The notes beneath the pieces were generated by a model. It was not told where the DNA came from, searched no databases, and saw only the letters and a list, made by a program, of their open reading frames with translations. From Bacteroidales bacterium (GTDB taxonomy: Bacteria > Bacteroidota > Bacteroidia > Bacteroidales > B18-G4), in the NCBI GenBank assembly GCA_030618905.1, contig JAUXCL010000112.1, forward strand, positions 1 through 7,623: DNA of 7,623 nucleotides, written 5' to 3'. This document shows positions 1-6,428 of the stretch, in pieces. Positions within the stretch are counted from its first letter, which is position 1. The number at the start of each line of letters is the position of its first letter. Position numbers and translations under genes: made by a program.

Positions 1-249
1 GATATGTATCATCATTGCTGTGATATCTTCTATTTTGAAAAGATCAATTTCCGGATACCGGCCACGGATATCTGCTCCATCAATATTCCCATAAACAGCC
101 CTTGTTGGCAAGAATTCAGCCAGTTTCCGGATGGTGTCCAGGTTTCCAATGTCACCAGCATGCCATATCTCGTGGCAATCTTTGAAAAACCTGAATATTC
201 CAGGATGTAAAAAGCCATGTGTATCAGAAAGTAATCCTATCCTGGTCAT
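1..249 (-). CDS. YfcE/MJ0936-type metallophosphoesterase, N-terminal part (cut by window edge)
   Basis: Read on the minus strand from the ATG at 249, the frame stays open for exactly 83 codons to the window edge. The product starts MTRIGLLSDTHG and carries the first metal-binding motifs of the calcineurin-like phosphoesterase fold: SDTHG at residues 8-12 (Asp9, His11), HAGDI at 30-34 (Asp33) and GNID at 54-57 (Asn55). His82 near the cut is probably the next metal ligand. The remaining C-terminal half, which should hold the final GHTH-like motif, lies outside. Family members are small cytosolic phosphodiesterases of about 160-180 residues, and their natural substrates are often unknown. The start follows the stop of the TonB-domain gene by 19 bp on the same strand, so the two are probably cotranscribed. 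The family call is secure; the exact substrate cannot be told. Confidence 0.88.
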   Translation of the reverse strand, partial: MTRIGLLSDTHGFLHPGIFRFFKDCHEIWHAGDIGNLDTIRKLAEFLPTRAVYGNIDGADIRGRYPEIDLFKIEDITAMMIHI

Positions 250-268
250 TCAGATGAGAGTTTTAAGA

Positions 269-1072
269 TTAGATACCCTGGTTTTGTCCGGAGGGAACGT
301 ATTGCAAATCCTGGGAATCTGCCAATCTAAATGTAATAGACATGGTAGTCATGGTCCTAACTGCACATCCTTTTTGGAGACCCGGCATCCAGTTGAATAA
401 TGAAATGACCCGGGAGGCCTCCTGCGTACAGCCCCCGCCCAGTGATTCTTCCGGAACAATATGTGAAATCTTACCATTGGTTTCGACAATAAAACGGAGT
501 ACTACAATGCCTGAGATGTCTTTATTAAAAGCTTCTTCAGGATATTTTAAGTTTTTCTGGATGAATTTGTTAACCGTTTGATCAGGATCATTAAATACCG
601 GTTTTGGGACTTGGTTCACATCAGCTCTTTGATATACATGATTGCTGGAATCAACCGGCTGAAAGGGATATAATACCTCTTCATACCCTCTTTTCCTGCA
701 GCTTTTATTATACTTTTTAATGTTGAATTTGACAGAATAATATACGTAGGTCGAAATTGGCCTGCCCAATTTGTAAGCCGGCAACCATATGCTTTTGCGG
801 AGAATGCGTTCGGCCTCCCCATCGATACCCGGTGAAACGGATTCTTTAATTTTAATATTATTCATATCTCCGTCGCTGTCGATCAAAAAGGTTAACAACA
901 CAGTGCCTTCAATCTTTGCATTGAGTTCGGTTTCCGGATATATCATTTCCTGGCAAATAAATTTTTTCAATTGTTGCTCTCCGGCATAAGGCTCTGCTGT
1001 CCTGTAATCCTGAGCGGAGCCTGGTAAGCAAAGGAAACTCAATAATACAATGAAAATGCTTGAATATTTCAT
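269..1072 (-). CDS. secreted protein with two TonB C-terminal-like domains
   Basis: A 267-residue protein starting MKYSSIFIVLL. The first ~20 residues look like a Sec signal peptide (hydrophobic core, then PGSAQ). Cys15 has no good lipobox, so this is probably not a lipoprotein. Two related domains follow, at about 36-118 and 167-251. Each has a KYPE/IYPE-like segment, a GxVxLxFxI strand (GTVLLTFLI, GIVVLRFIV), a D/N-G turn, and a W-x-P motif with a nearby glycine (IWLPAYKLG, NWMPGLQKG). These are hallmarks of the TonB C-terminal fold. Real TonB proteins have one such domain behind an N-terminal membrane anchor and a proline-rich spacer. Neither is present here, so energy transduction is unlikely, and a periplasmic binding role is an inference. 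An in-frame ATG at 1099 would add nine residues before the signal peptide; 1072 gives a standard signal sequence with an A-rich leader. It is divergent from rmuC. Confidence 0.82.
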   Translation of the reverse strand: MKYSSIFIVLLSFLCLPGSAQDYRTAEPYAGEQQLKKFICQEMIYPETELNAKIEGTVLLTFLIDSDGDMNNIKIKESVSPGIDGEAERILRKSIWLPAYKLGRPISTYVYYSVKFNIKKYNKSCRKRGYEEVLYPFQPVDSSNHVYQRADVNQVPKPVFNDPDQTVNKFIQKNLKYPEEAFNKDISGIVVLRFIVETNGKISHIVPEESLGGGCTQEASRVISLFNWMPGLQKGCAVRTMTTMSITFRLADSQDLQYVPSGQNQGI

Positions 1073-1111
1073 TATTTTTGTATTCAGCAAATTTGACAAT
1101 GGATAACCAGG

Positions 1112-1143
1112 TAAAGTTAATGAAAAGCAACGGTTTTATCAAG
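1112..1143 (-). promoter_or_regulatory. candidate Bacteroidota-type promoter for the TonB-domain gene
   Basis: On the minus strand, CTTG (1143-1140) is followed after 20 bp by TAACTTTA (1119-1112). This resembles the Bacteroidota housekeeping pattern TTTG / TAnnTTTG, with one mismatch in each box. Transcription would start near 1105 and give a leader of about 33 nt before the ATG at 1072. Read by eye only, and such boxes arise by chance in AT-rich DNA. Confidence 0.35.
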
Positions 1144-1153
1144 TTAGAACTTG
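1140..1153. repeat. 14-bp inverted repeat between the divergent promoters
   Basis: CAAGTT-AG-AACTTG is an inverted repeat with perfect 6-bp arms around a 2-bp centre. Its two outer ends are the CTTG -33 boxes of the two facing candidate promoters (1143-1140 on minus, 1150-1153 on plus). It may be only a by-product of back-to-back -33 boxes, or a small operator serving both genes. Confidence 0.4.
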
Positions 1154-1180
1154 TCAATGGCATAACTGGATGTACATTTT
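1150..1180 (+). promoter_or_regulatory. candidate Bacteroidota-type promoter for rmuC and the GWxTD gene
   Basis: CTTG (1150-1153), a 19-bp spacer, then TACATTTT (1173-1180) matches TTTG / TAnnTTTG with one mismatch per box. Transcription would start near 1187, leaving a leader of about 13 nt to the ATG at 1200. The -7 box lies inside the N-terminal extension that would be translated from the ATG at 1170, which argues for a later start. Inferred by eye. Confidence 0.35.
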
Positions 1181-1199
1181 ACCAAATTGTCTTATGCAA

Positions 1200-2540
1200 A
1201 TGGATGTAATTACTTACCTCATAATTGGTATCCTTGCCGGCGGGCTGTTTAGCTATCTCCTGATCAGGATTTTTAAGCTGAAGGCCGACAAAAAGGATCA
1301 GGAGCAATTCAGCAGCCTGGACAAGCAGGTCGGAATCCTGGAGGACCGGGTTAGTTTCCTGGGCAGTGAAAAAGAAGCCCTGCAAAATAAATTAGAGACA
1401 GCAGATCAAAAATCATTGTCCCTGAGCACGGAGCTAACGGAAACCCGTGTCGAAAACAAAAATCTTCAGGAAAGATTTGAAGAGTACAAAAAGGAAATCG
1501 AATCATTGCAAAAGAGATTCACCCTGGAATTTGAAAATGTAGCATCCAAAATCCTCAAACAGAACACAGAAGAGTTTGCACAGAAGAACCAAAGAAATAT
1601 TGGAGACATCCTTAATCCCTTAAAAGAAAAAATTGAATTGTTTGAAAAGAAAGTATCAGATACTTACGAAAAAGGATTAAAAGACCAGACTGATTTAAAA
1701 GCTGAATTAAAGAAACTCTACGAGCTGAATACCAGAATCAGCGAGGAGGCGAATAACCTGACCCGGGCTTTGAAAACAGACACGAAAAAGCAAGGCAACT
1801 GGGGAGAGTTAATCCTGGAAAAGGTTCTGGAACGATCCGGACTTACGAAAGGGCAGGAATACATGACGCAATATTCAGATAAAAATGAGGAAGGAGACCT
1901 GATCAGGCCCGATGTGGTGATCAACCTGCCGGACAATAAGCATATCATCATTGATTCAAAAGTTTCATTACTGGCATACGAGCAGTTTGTCAATGAAGAA
2001 AAACAAGATGTAAGAGATAAATTACTTAAAGCACATATTGACTCGATCAAAGATCATGTGAAGAATTTAAATGATAAGAATTACCAGCAGGCGAGCAAAT
2101 TGGATACCCCGGATTTTGTGTTGCTCTTTATGCCCCTGGAATCGGCTTTCAGCCTGGCTGTTCAGGATGATATAGGCCTGTTTAACTATGCCTGGGACAG
2201 GAAGATCGTGATCGTTAGTCCAACAACCCTGCTGGCAACATTGAAAACAGTAGAATCTATCTGGAAACATGAGAAACAAACCCAGAATGCCCTGGAGATA
2301 GCCCGGCAGGGAGGGAACCTTTATGATAAATTCGTTTCCTTTTTAGATGACCTGGAGAGAATAGGCAAGCAATTGAATACTACACAGAAATCCTACGATG
2401 AGGCTCATAAAAAACTTTCCTCAGGCAGTGGGAATTTAATTGGCCGGATTGAGAAATTAAAAGTACTGGGTGCGAAGGCCAGTAAAAGCATTCCTGGGCA
2501 TCTGCTGACTAACCCGGAAAACAGTAATTCCGAAGAATGA
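1200..2540 (+). CDS. rmuC: DNA recombination protein RmuC
   Basis: A 446-residue RmuC-family protein. Residues 3-24 form one hydrophobic segment (predicted membrane anchor). Residues ~30-185 are a long charged coiled coil rich in Glu, Lys and Gln. Residues ~195-400 are the conserved RmuC domain: KKQGNWGELILEKVLERSGL (197-216), RPDVVINLPDNKHIIIDSKV (236-255), FMPLESAFSLA (310-320) and the SPTTLLATLKTVESIWKHEK stretch (340-359). The Asp238 ... Asp252-x-Lys254 spacing matches the PD-(D/E)xK nuclease core proposed for the family. RmuC limits inversions at short inverted repeats in E. coli; its biochemical activity is poorly defined. Start choice: ATGs at 1170 and 1194 are in frame, but 1200 (MDVITYL) places the membrane segment at the N terminus as usual and lies downstream of the candidate promoter. 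The stop overlaps the next gene's ATG. Confidence 0.93.
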   Translation: MDVITYLIIGILAGGLFSYLLIRIFKLKADKKDQEQFSSLDKQVGILEDRVSFLGSEKEALQNKLETADQKSLSLSTELTETRVENKNLQERFEEYKKEIESLQKRFTLEFENVASKILKQNTEEFAQKNQRNIGDILNPLKEKIELFEKKVSDTYEKGLKDQTDLKAELKKLYELNTRISEEANNLTRALKTDTKKQGNWGELILEKVLERSGLTKGQEYMTQYSDKNEEGDLIRPDVVINLPDNKHIIIDSKVSLLAYEQFVNEEKQDVRDKLLKAHIDSIKDHVKNLNDKNYQQASKLDTPDFVLLFMPLESAFSLAVQDDIGLFNYAWDRKIVIVSPTTLLATLKTVESIWKHEKQTQNALEIARQGGNLYDKFVSFLDDLERIGKQLNTTQKSYDEAHKKLSSGSGNLIGRIEKLKVLGAKASKSIPGHLLTNPENSNSEE

Positions 2541-3778
2541 AAAACAAGATCATTTTAATCCTGTTAGTCCTCCTTCTATTTTCTTGTGGCAGTAGCAAGA
2601 AGATCAGCCTGGTGAATATGGCCAATTTGTATAATAACAGGAATTTTACCAGTATCGAGGCGACAGCCTTTATCCGGCAGGCGGGTGAAACAGAAGTTTA
2701 TGTGGCATTTAACCTGAATGACCTGGTTTATGAAAAGCCCGGGGGGCATTCAAAATATACAGCCAGGTATACCATCCATTATGATTTATTTGGGGCCTTT
2801 GAAGATAAAAAAGTGCAGGATAGTGCAACAATCTATTTCGCAGATTCTATGTACTATGGTTTTGATAAGGTTAAAGTCAATCAATTTGTGATTTCACATC
2901 CTTTGGATCAGGAGAATGTTATACAAATTACGCTTGAAGACCTTAACGGGATGTTGTTGCAGGAGTATTATCTGCAAATTGGATCCGGAATTGGTTATGG
3001 TAAAAACGATTTTGTCATCACGGAGCGGGATTCTACACCTATCCTTACATCCATACTGGATAACACGGCGATTTTTCGTGTCAGGATTAATGATCCCGAC
3101 ATCAGCCAACTGACAGTCAGGTATTACCAGCGTGATTTCCCAATAGCTGTACCTCCGTTCTGGAATGAACAGCCCCCTAACTACACCTATCAGGCGGATA
3201 GTTTTTTCGTGGTTACGCTGGATGAAGCCTGGTCTGATGAGCTGAATTTCCCTGCCACAGGGATATACCAGTTTCAGGTTGATACCAGCCTCAGGGCAGG
3301 AAAAAGTGTATTCAGGTTTTATGAAGGCTTTCCACAGATCTCATCACCGGAAAGGCTTCTCGAACCCTTGCGCTATATTACAACAGCTGAAGAGTATGAT
3401 GAGCTCAAGGCACAGGAAGACCTTAAGGTTGCCGTAGACCGATTTTGGCTGGATAATTCAGGCAATCCGATGCGTGCGAAAAACATGATAAAAAAATTCT
3501 ATTCCAGGGTTGTCGATGCCAATGAATTGTTTTCCTCCTACCTGGAAGGCTGGAAAACGGACAGGGGCTTGATCTACATCATCTTTGGACCGCCCAATAT
3601 CGTATACCGGGCTAACTTCTACGAAGAATGGATCTATGGGGAGGCAGGCAACAGCAATTCCATTAAATTTCAATTTGCCCAGGTCGACAATCCCTTTACA
3701 GATAATGATTTTACCTTATACCGGATGCCATCGTACAAAGAAAGATGGTACAATGTAGTTGCCGGCTGGAGACGCTAG
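2537..3778 (+). CDS. GWxTD-domain lipoprotein
   Basis: A 413-residue protein beginning MKNKIILILLVLLLFSCGSS: a lipoprotein signal peptide with lipobox L-F-S-C and lipidated Cys17. This places it in the envelope, probably the outer membrane or its periplasmic face. The middle (~35-265) looks beta-rich, with alternating hydrophobic strands and many aromatic residues. The C-terminal part (~275-413) carries the signature GWKTD at 338-342, followed by RGLIYIIFGPPNIVYR and EEWIYGE. These identify the GWxTD domain, which is common in Bacteroidota and has no established function. The ATG lies inside the rmuC stop region (ATGA, 4-bp overlap), suggesting translational coupling and one transcript. The stop TAG at 3776 is followed two bases later by a heptamer tandem repeat. 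Family assignment is strong; role unknown. Confidence 0.88.
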   Translation: MKNKIILILLVLLLFSCGSSKKISLVNMANLYNNRNFTSIEATAFIRQAGETEVYVAFNLNDLVYEKPGGHSKYTARYTIHYDLFGAFEDKKVQDSATIYFADSMYYGFDKVKVNQFVISHPLDQENVIQITLEDLNGMLLQEYYLQIGSGIGYGKNDFVITERDSTPILTSILDNTAIFRVRINDPDISQLTVRYYQRDFPIAVPPFWNEQPPNYTYQADSFFVVTLDEAWSDELNFPATGIYQFQVDTSLRAGKSVFRFYEGFPQISSPERLLEPLRYITTAEEYDELKAQEDLKVAVDRFWLDNSGNPMRAKNMIKKFYSRVVDANELFSSYLEGWKTDRGLIYIIFGPPNIVYRANFYEEWIYGEAGNSNSIKFQFAQVDNPFTDNDFTLYRMPSYKERWYNVVAGWRR

Positions 3779-3780
3779 GA

Positions 3781-3801
3781 GAATGCAGAATGCAGAGTGC
3801 A
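3781..3801. repeat. heptameric tandem repeat between convergent stop codons
   Basis: Three 7-bp units in a row: GAATGCA, GAATGCA, GAGTGCA (3781-3787, 3788-3794, 3795-3801), with one change in the third. The array fills nearly the whole 25-bp gap between the GWxTD stop (3776-3778) and the protease stop (3804-3806 on the minus strand). It has no hairpin and no T-tract, so it is not a recognisable terminator. It shares its 7-bp period, but not its sequence, with the arrays at 5581 and 6929. Confidence 0.75.
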
Positions 3802-3803
3802 GA

Positions 3804-5438
3804 TTACTTCATGATGATGAGTCTCTTGCTGAGCTTGGAATTGCCGGTTTGTAATGTGTATATATAAATACCGGGTTCGAGTAATTTGCCTCCGGATATG
3901 GTTCCATCCCATTGTATTGAATGTGTGCCCGCTGCTTTCATCTCATTCATCAGTTCCACCAGTTTCCGGCCATCCATGCTATAGATGCTGAGTTCTACAT
4001 GTGCATCATCCCTGACCTGAAAGTCAAATCTTGTTTGATTAATCATCGGATTTGGTGCGTTTTGATGAAGTGTGGCCAGTATCTCTGTTTCGGCATGATG
4101 AGATTGAATGCCAACCAGTGAATCAGCAGTGGCCAATCCTTTTATGCAAAAATTACCGGTGTTTTGATATCCTGAGGGATCGTCATAATCATAGAAGTCA
4201 AGCCAATCTTCCCCGACTTTATAAAAGCTTTCACCCTCGCTGGCAGCAGATTCAACAACAGTGCGGCTATCTGCCCCCAGCAATACAGGTACAATTGATG
4301 TCCTGTCATATGGATGCCCCCCCTCTGAAAGGGACAGGTAAATGAAGAAATCATTCCCCGCAATCAGGTTTACAGCATCCTCAAGGTCGATGGTGTGAAG
4401 ACCTGAATAAATGATGTTTCCTGAGATGCTGCTTAGCTCATCGCTTAATATGCCTTCGCTGAAACTATCATAGATCTTTATTTCAAAGTCGACATTGTGG
4501 ACTGCAGTGAAAAAGTTAACTGAGGTAAGGATTTCATTATCTTCTGCAATAAAGGCATTAAATGCCTCCTGGATGTCGGTCTTTGTGTCGCGCCATCCAT
4601 GGTAATCATGAAAATAGCTGTTGGAAAATTGGAGGGCTTCCACATCCTGGAATGAAATAGCTCCCATCTCCGGATGTCGTGCACAATGCTTATCATAATA
4701 GGATATCCAAAAAAAGCCATTTAATCCCCAGCCGGCTCCCCAGCTGTTTTTGACAATCCATGCGCCAGGGTTTTCGGCCTGGGTTTCCTTGGCATCGTCC
4801 CATCCAATGATGGATACTGCATGATTGGGGTCATCAGAAGTTGATGCTGGCTGATAGTGGATATAATCATTATTGATATAGGAGCCGCTGTAACACATGC
4901 AGGTCCCCAATACACCATAGGTCATGATCATCTCTTTGATCAAGTCGATGCCCTCAAGGTCAGGCCCAATAACAAACCATTCAACCTCTCTCGGGTAAAA
5001 ATAATGATAGCTTTCTTTCCATCGGTCAGGCGGGGTGGTAAAGGATTGTCCGTCGATGTTCCTTACAGCACCTTCCAGTCGAGACAGATATGCGGTGGTT
5101 ACCCGGTAGTCACCGCCATTGTGCACTTCCAGGCCATTGCCGGTGGGTGGTTCCAGGTCATCATTATTATGCTGATTAAAGCCATTCCACCAATCAAGGT
5201 GATATTCGGCCAGGTCTGGTTCACCTGTTTCTCCGGCCGCAGTCCAGGCTCCGGTCATGAGCATATTGCCTTCCATGGCAGAAACTGCCCCAAACGTCCA
5301 GCAGGTTCCCCCTTGCTGGCTCTTCACAGATGAAACGTAGTTTTCACCATTGTAATCCCTGAGGTCGAAAGTCGATGGTTGAGCAAAAAGTCCAATACTG
5401 ACAAGCATTGAAATGGTGATGAGTAAAATGTTTTTCAT
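3804..5438 (-). CDS. secreted papain-like (C1 family) cysteine protease with T9SS sorting domain
   Basis: A 544-residue protein. Residues 1-20 (MKNILLITISMLVSIGLFAQ) are a Sec signal peptide, and the C1 peptidase domain begins at once (~22-255). VKSQQGGTCWTFG holds the oxyanion Gln41 or Gln42 and nucleophile Cys46, NHAVSIIGWDD the catalytic His206, and WIVKNSWGAGWG the Asn231. No I29-type propeptide is present, and the loop before Cys46 is one residue shorter than papain's QGSCGSCW and lacks its extra cysteine. Residues ~265-435 form a beta-rich region like the lectin-like domain of secreted C1 peptidases. Residues ~455-544 are a type A T9SS sorting domain (QNAPNP, a beta sandwich, GIYIYTL, ending KRLIIMK), so export to the surface or medium is expected. 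The in-frame ATG at 5516 lies inside the candidate -7 box; 5438 gives a normal signal peptide. The substrate is unknown. Confidence 0.92.
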   Translation of the reverse strand: MKNILLITISMLVSIGLFAQPSTFDLRDYNGENYVSSVKSQQGGTCWTFGAVSAMEGNMLMTGAWTAAGETGEPDLAEYHLDWWNGFNQHNNDDLEPPTGNGLEVHNGGDYRVTTAYLSRLEGAVRNIDGQSFTTPPDRWKESYHYFYPREVEWFVIGPDLEGIDLIKEMIMTYGVLGTCMCYSGSYINNDYIHYQPASTSDDPNHAVSIIGWDDAKETQAENPGAWIVKNSWGAGWGLNGFFWISYYDKHCARHPEMGAISFQDVEALQFSNSYFHDYHGWRDTKTDIQEAFNAFIAEDNEILTSVNFFTAVHNVDFEIKIYDSFSEGILSDELSSISGNIIYSGLHTIDLEDAVNLIAGNDFFIYLSLSEGGHPYDRTSIVPVLLGADSRTVVESAASEGESFYKVGEDWLDFYDYDDPSGYQNTGNFCIKGLATADSLVGIQSHHAETEILATLHQNAPNPMINQTRFDFQVRDDAHVELSIYSMDGRKLVELMNEMKAAGTHSIQWDGTISGGKLLEPGIYIYTLQTGNSKLSKRLIIMK

Positions 5439-5513
5439 AATGAATTTGATTTTTGTGAAAGCCTGATTGCGAATATGTGTTAAGCAGACACGGATAATTA
5501 CATATTGGTTGCA

Positions 5514-5521
5514 CAAATTTA
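5514..5521 (-). promoter_or_regulatory. candidate -7 box for the protease gene
   Basis: TAAATTTG on the minus strand (5521-5514) is an exact match to the Bacteroidota TAnnTTTG box. No clear TTTG lies at the usual 19-21 bp upstream; the nearest TTG is only 12 bp away. Transcription would begin near 5507, giving a leader of about 70 nt before the ATG at 5438. Confidence 0.4.
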
Positions 5522-5580
5522 CATCTATTTTGTCAATAATTGTTATATCATACGTTAATATTATTCAATCGTATATTCTC

Positions 5581-5606
5581 GTCACGCGTCACGCGTGACG
5601 CGTCAC
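5581..5606. repeat. heptameric tandem repeat with an embedded 20-bp perfect palindrome
   Basis: Units GTCACGC, GTCACGC, GTGACGC and partial GTCAC give a 7-bp period over 26 bp. Because of the C-to-G change in the third unit, 5584-5603 is a perfect 20-bp palindrome made of three ACGCGT hexamers spaced by one base (5584, 5591 and 5598). The block is GC-rich in a strongly AT-rich intergenic region (5439-5674) between the divergent protease and rlmB genes. It lies upstream of the candidate rlmB promoter. It could extrude a hairpin or bind a dimeric protein, but no known operator was recognised. Confidence 0.75.
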
Positions 5607-5632
5607 AAGAAGTGAATAAGAATAACAGTGTA

Positions 5633-5659
5633 TACATTTGTTATTTACGATTATCTTTA
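5633..5659 (+). promoter_or_regulatory. candidate promoter region for rlmB
   Basis: Two possible -7 boxes are seen: TACATTTG (5633-5640), an exact TAnnTTTG match but without a good -33 box, and TATCTTTA (5652-5659), one mismatch, with a weak GTG at 5628-5630 placed 21 bp upstream. They would give leaders of about 28 and 9 nt before the TTG at 5675. The sequence does not decide between them, but both lie downstream of the ATG at 5540 and so argue against that start. Confidence 0.35.
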
Positions 5660-5674
5660 CGAAAAATCAAATCA

Positions 5675-6412
5675 TTGAAACAAAGCAATCTAATTTTCGG
5701 GATCCGCCCGGTCATTGAAGCCGTTAAGGCCGGAAAAACTCTGGACAAAGTGCTTGTGCAGAAGGGTTTACAGGGAGATTTATTCAGAGAATTGAGGATG
5801 CTCCTTGTTAAGCATGATATACAGATTCAATATGTGCCTATTGAAAAGCTGAATCGAATTACCAGAAAGAATCATCAGGGCATTATTGCTATGCTATCGC
5901 TGATCCCTTATCAGGACATTGAAACGATCATGCCGGGAATCTTTGAGCAGGGTGAAGTACCTTTGATCCTTATGCTGGATCGTATCTCTGATGTCAGGAA
6001 TTTCGGTGCGATTGCCCGTACGGCAGAGTGTGCCGGGGTTCATGCGATTATCATACCTGTAAAAGGATCTGCCCAGATCAATGAAGACGCTGTTAAAACT
6101 TCAGCAGGAGCCTTGCTCAGGATCCCGGTCTGCAAATCCGAAAATTTGACCGGCACCATAGGCTTTATCCGAAACAGTGGACTGCAGGTACTGGCAGCAT
6201 CGGAGAAAGGCGCGGATCTTTACAGCTCGGTTGATATGAGACTTCCCACTGCCATAGTCCTGGGGTCAGAAGAAGATGGGGTATCTGTAAATCTATTAAG
6301 GATTGCTGACCATCTGGTAAAAATTCCAATTAATGGTGAGATTGAATCGCTGAACGTATCCGTTGCTGCCGGAATAATGGCCTATGAGGCTGTAAGGCAA
6401 AGGATGGCCTGA
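5675..6412 (+). CDS. rlmB: 23S rRNA (guanosine-2'-O)-methyltransferase RlmB, TrmH/SPOUT family
   Basis: A 245-residue protein from a TTG start, the usual length for RlmB (about 245). The N-terminal substrate-binding domain opens with LIFGIRPVIEAVKAG (6-20) and runs to ~75. The SPOUT catalytic domain has motif 1 RISDVRNFGAIARTAECAG (103-121, with Asn109 and Arg115), motif 2 IVLGSEEDGVS (194-204) and motif 3 IPINGEIESLNVSVAAGIMA (217-236), forming the knotted SAM site. In E. coli the enzyme methylates G2251 in the peptidyl-transferase loop of 23S rRNA; a related SpoU target cannot be fully excluded. Start choice: an ATG at 5540 is in frame but adds 45 unconserved residues, encodes the heptamer repeat, and lies upstream of the candidate promoters. 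TTG at 5675 gives MKQSNLIFGIRP, typical of the family. Its stop is 16 bp from that of convergent rplS. Confidence 0.9.
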   Translation: MKQSNLIFGIRPVIEAVKAGKTLDKVLVQKGLQGDLFRELRMLLVKHDIQIQYVPIEKLNRITRKNHQGIIAMLSLIPYQDIETIMPGIFEQGEVPLILMLDRISDVRNFGAIARTAECAGVHAIIIPVKGSAQINEDAVKTSAGALLRIPVCKSENLTGTIGFIRNSGLQVLAASEKGADLYSSVDMRLPTAIVLGSEEDGVSVNLLRIADHLVKIPINGEIESLNVSVAAGIMAYEAVRQRMA

Positions 6413-6428
6413 TATTACAATAATTTCC

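Larger units (their letters stand above)
1093..1169. repeat. imperfect direct repeat pair in the divergent intergenic region
   Basis: Two related 19-bp copies lie at 1093-1111 (TTGACAATGGATAACCAGG) and 1151-1169 (TTGTCAATGGCATAACTGG), 58 bp apart. They share TTG, CAATGG, ATAAC and GG, with one substitution and one small shift at two places. The right copy overlaps the candidate -33 box of the rmuC promoter. The left copy lies just downstream of the candidate -7 box of the TonB-domain gene, so both could be sites for a regulator acting on either gene. The repeat is visible directly; any regulatory role is inference. Confidence 0.4.

Noticed and set aside
131..581. Overlapping plus-strand open frames at 131-400 and 342-581
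   Set aside because: They are antisense to the phosphoesterase and the TonB-domain gene, whose conserved motifs explain the coding signal. Neither has recognisable protein features.
1073..1080. TATTTTTG on the plus strand, a TAnnTTTG match, as a second rmuC promoter
   Set aside because: No suitable -33 box lies 19-21 bp upstream, it sits at the start codon of the divergent gene, and it would imply a leader of more than 110 nt. CTTG-N19-TACATTTT at 1150-1180 fits better.
4857..5333. 158-codon open frame on the plus strand
   Set aside because: It lies wholly antisense to the catalytic domain of the C1 protease. Its translation has no recognisable domain and the opposite strand encodes intact catalytic motifs.
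5439..5516. Protease start at the ATG at 5516
   Set aside because: The extra 26 residues precede a complete signal peptide, and the ATG lies inside the candidate TAAATTTG -7 box.
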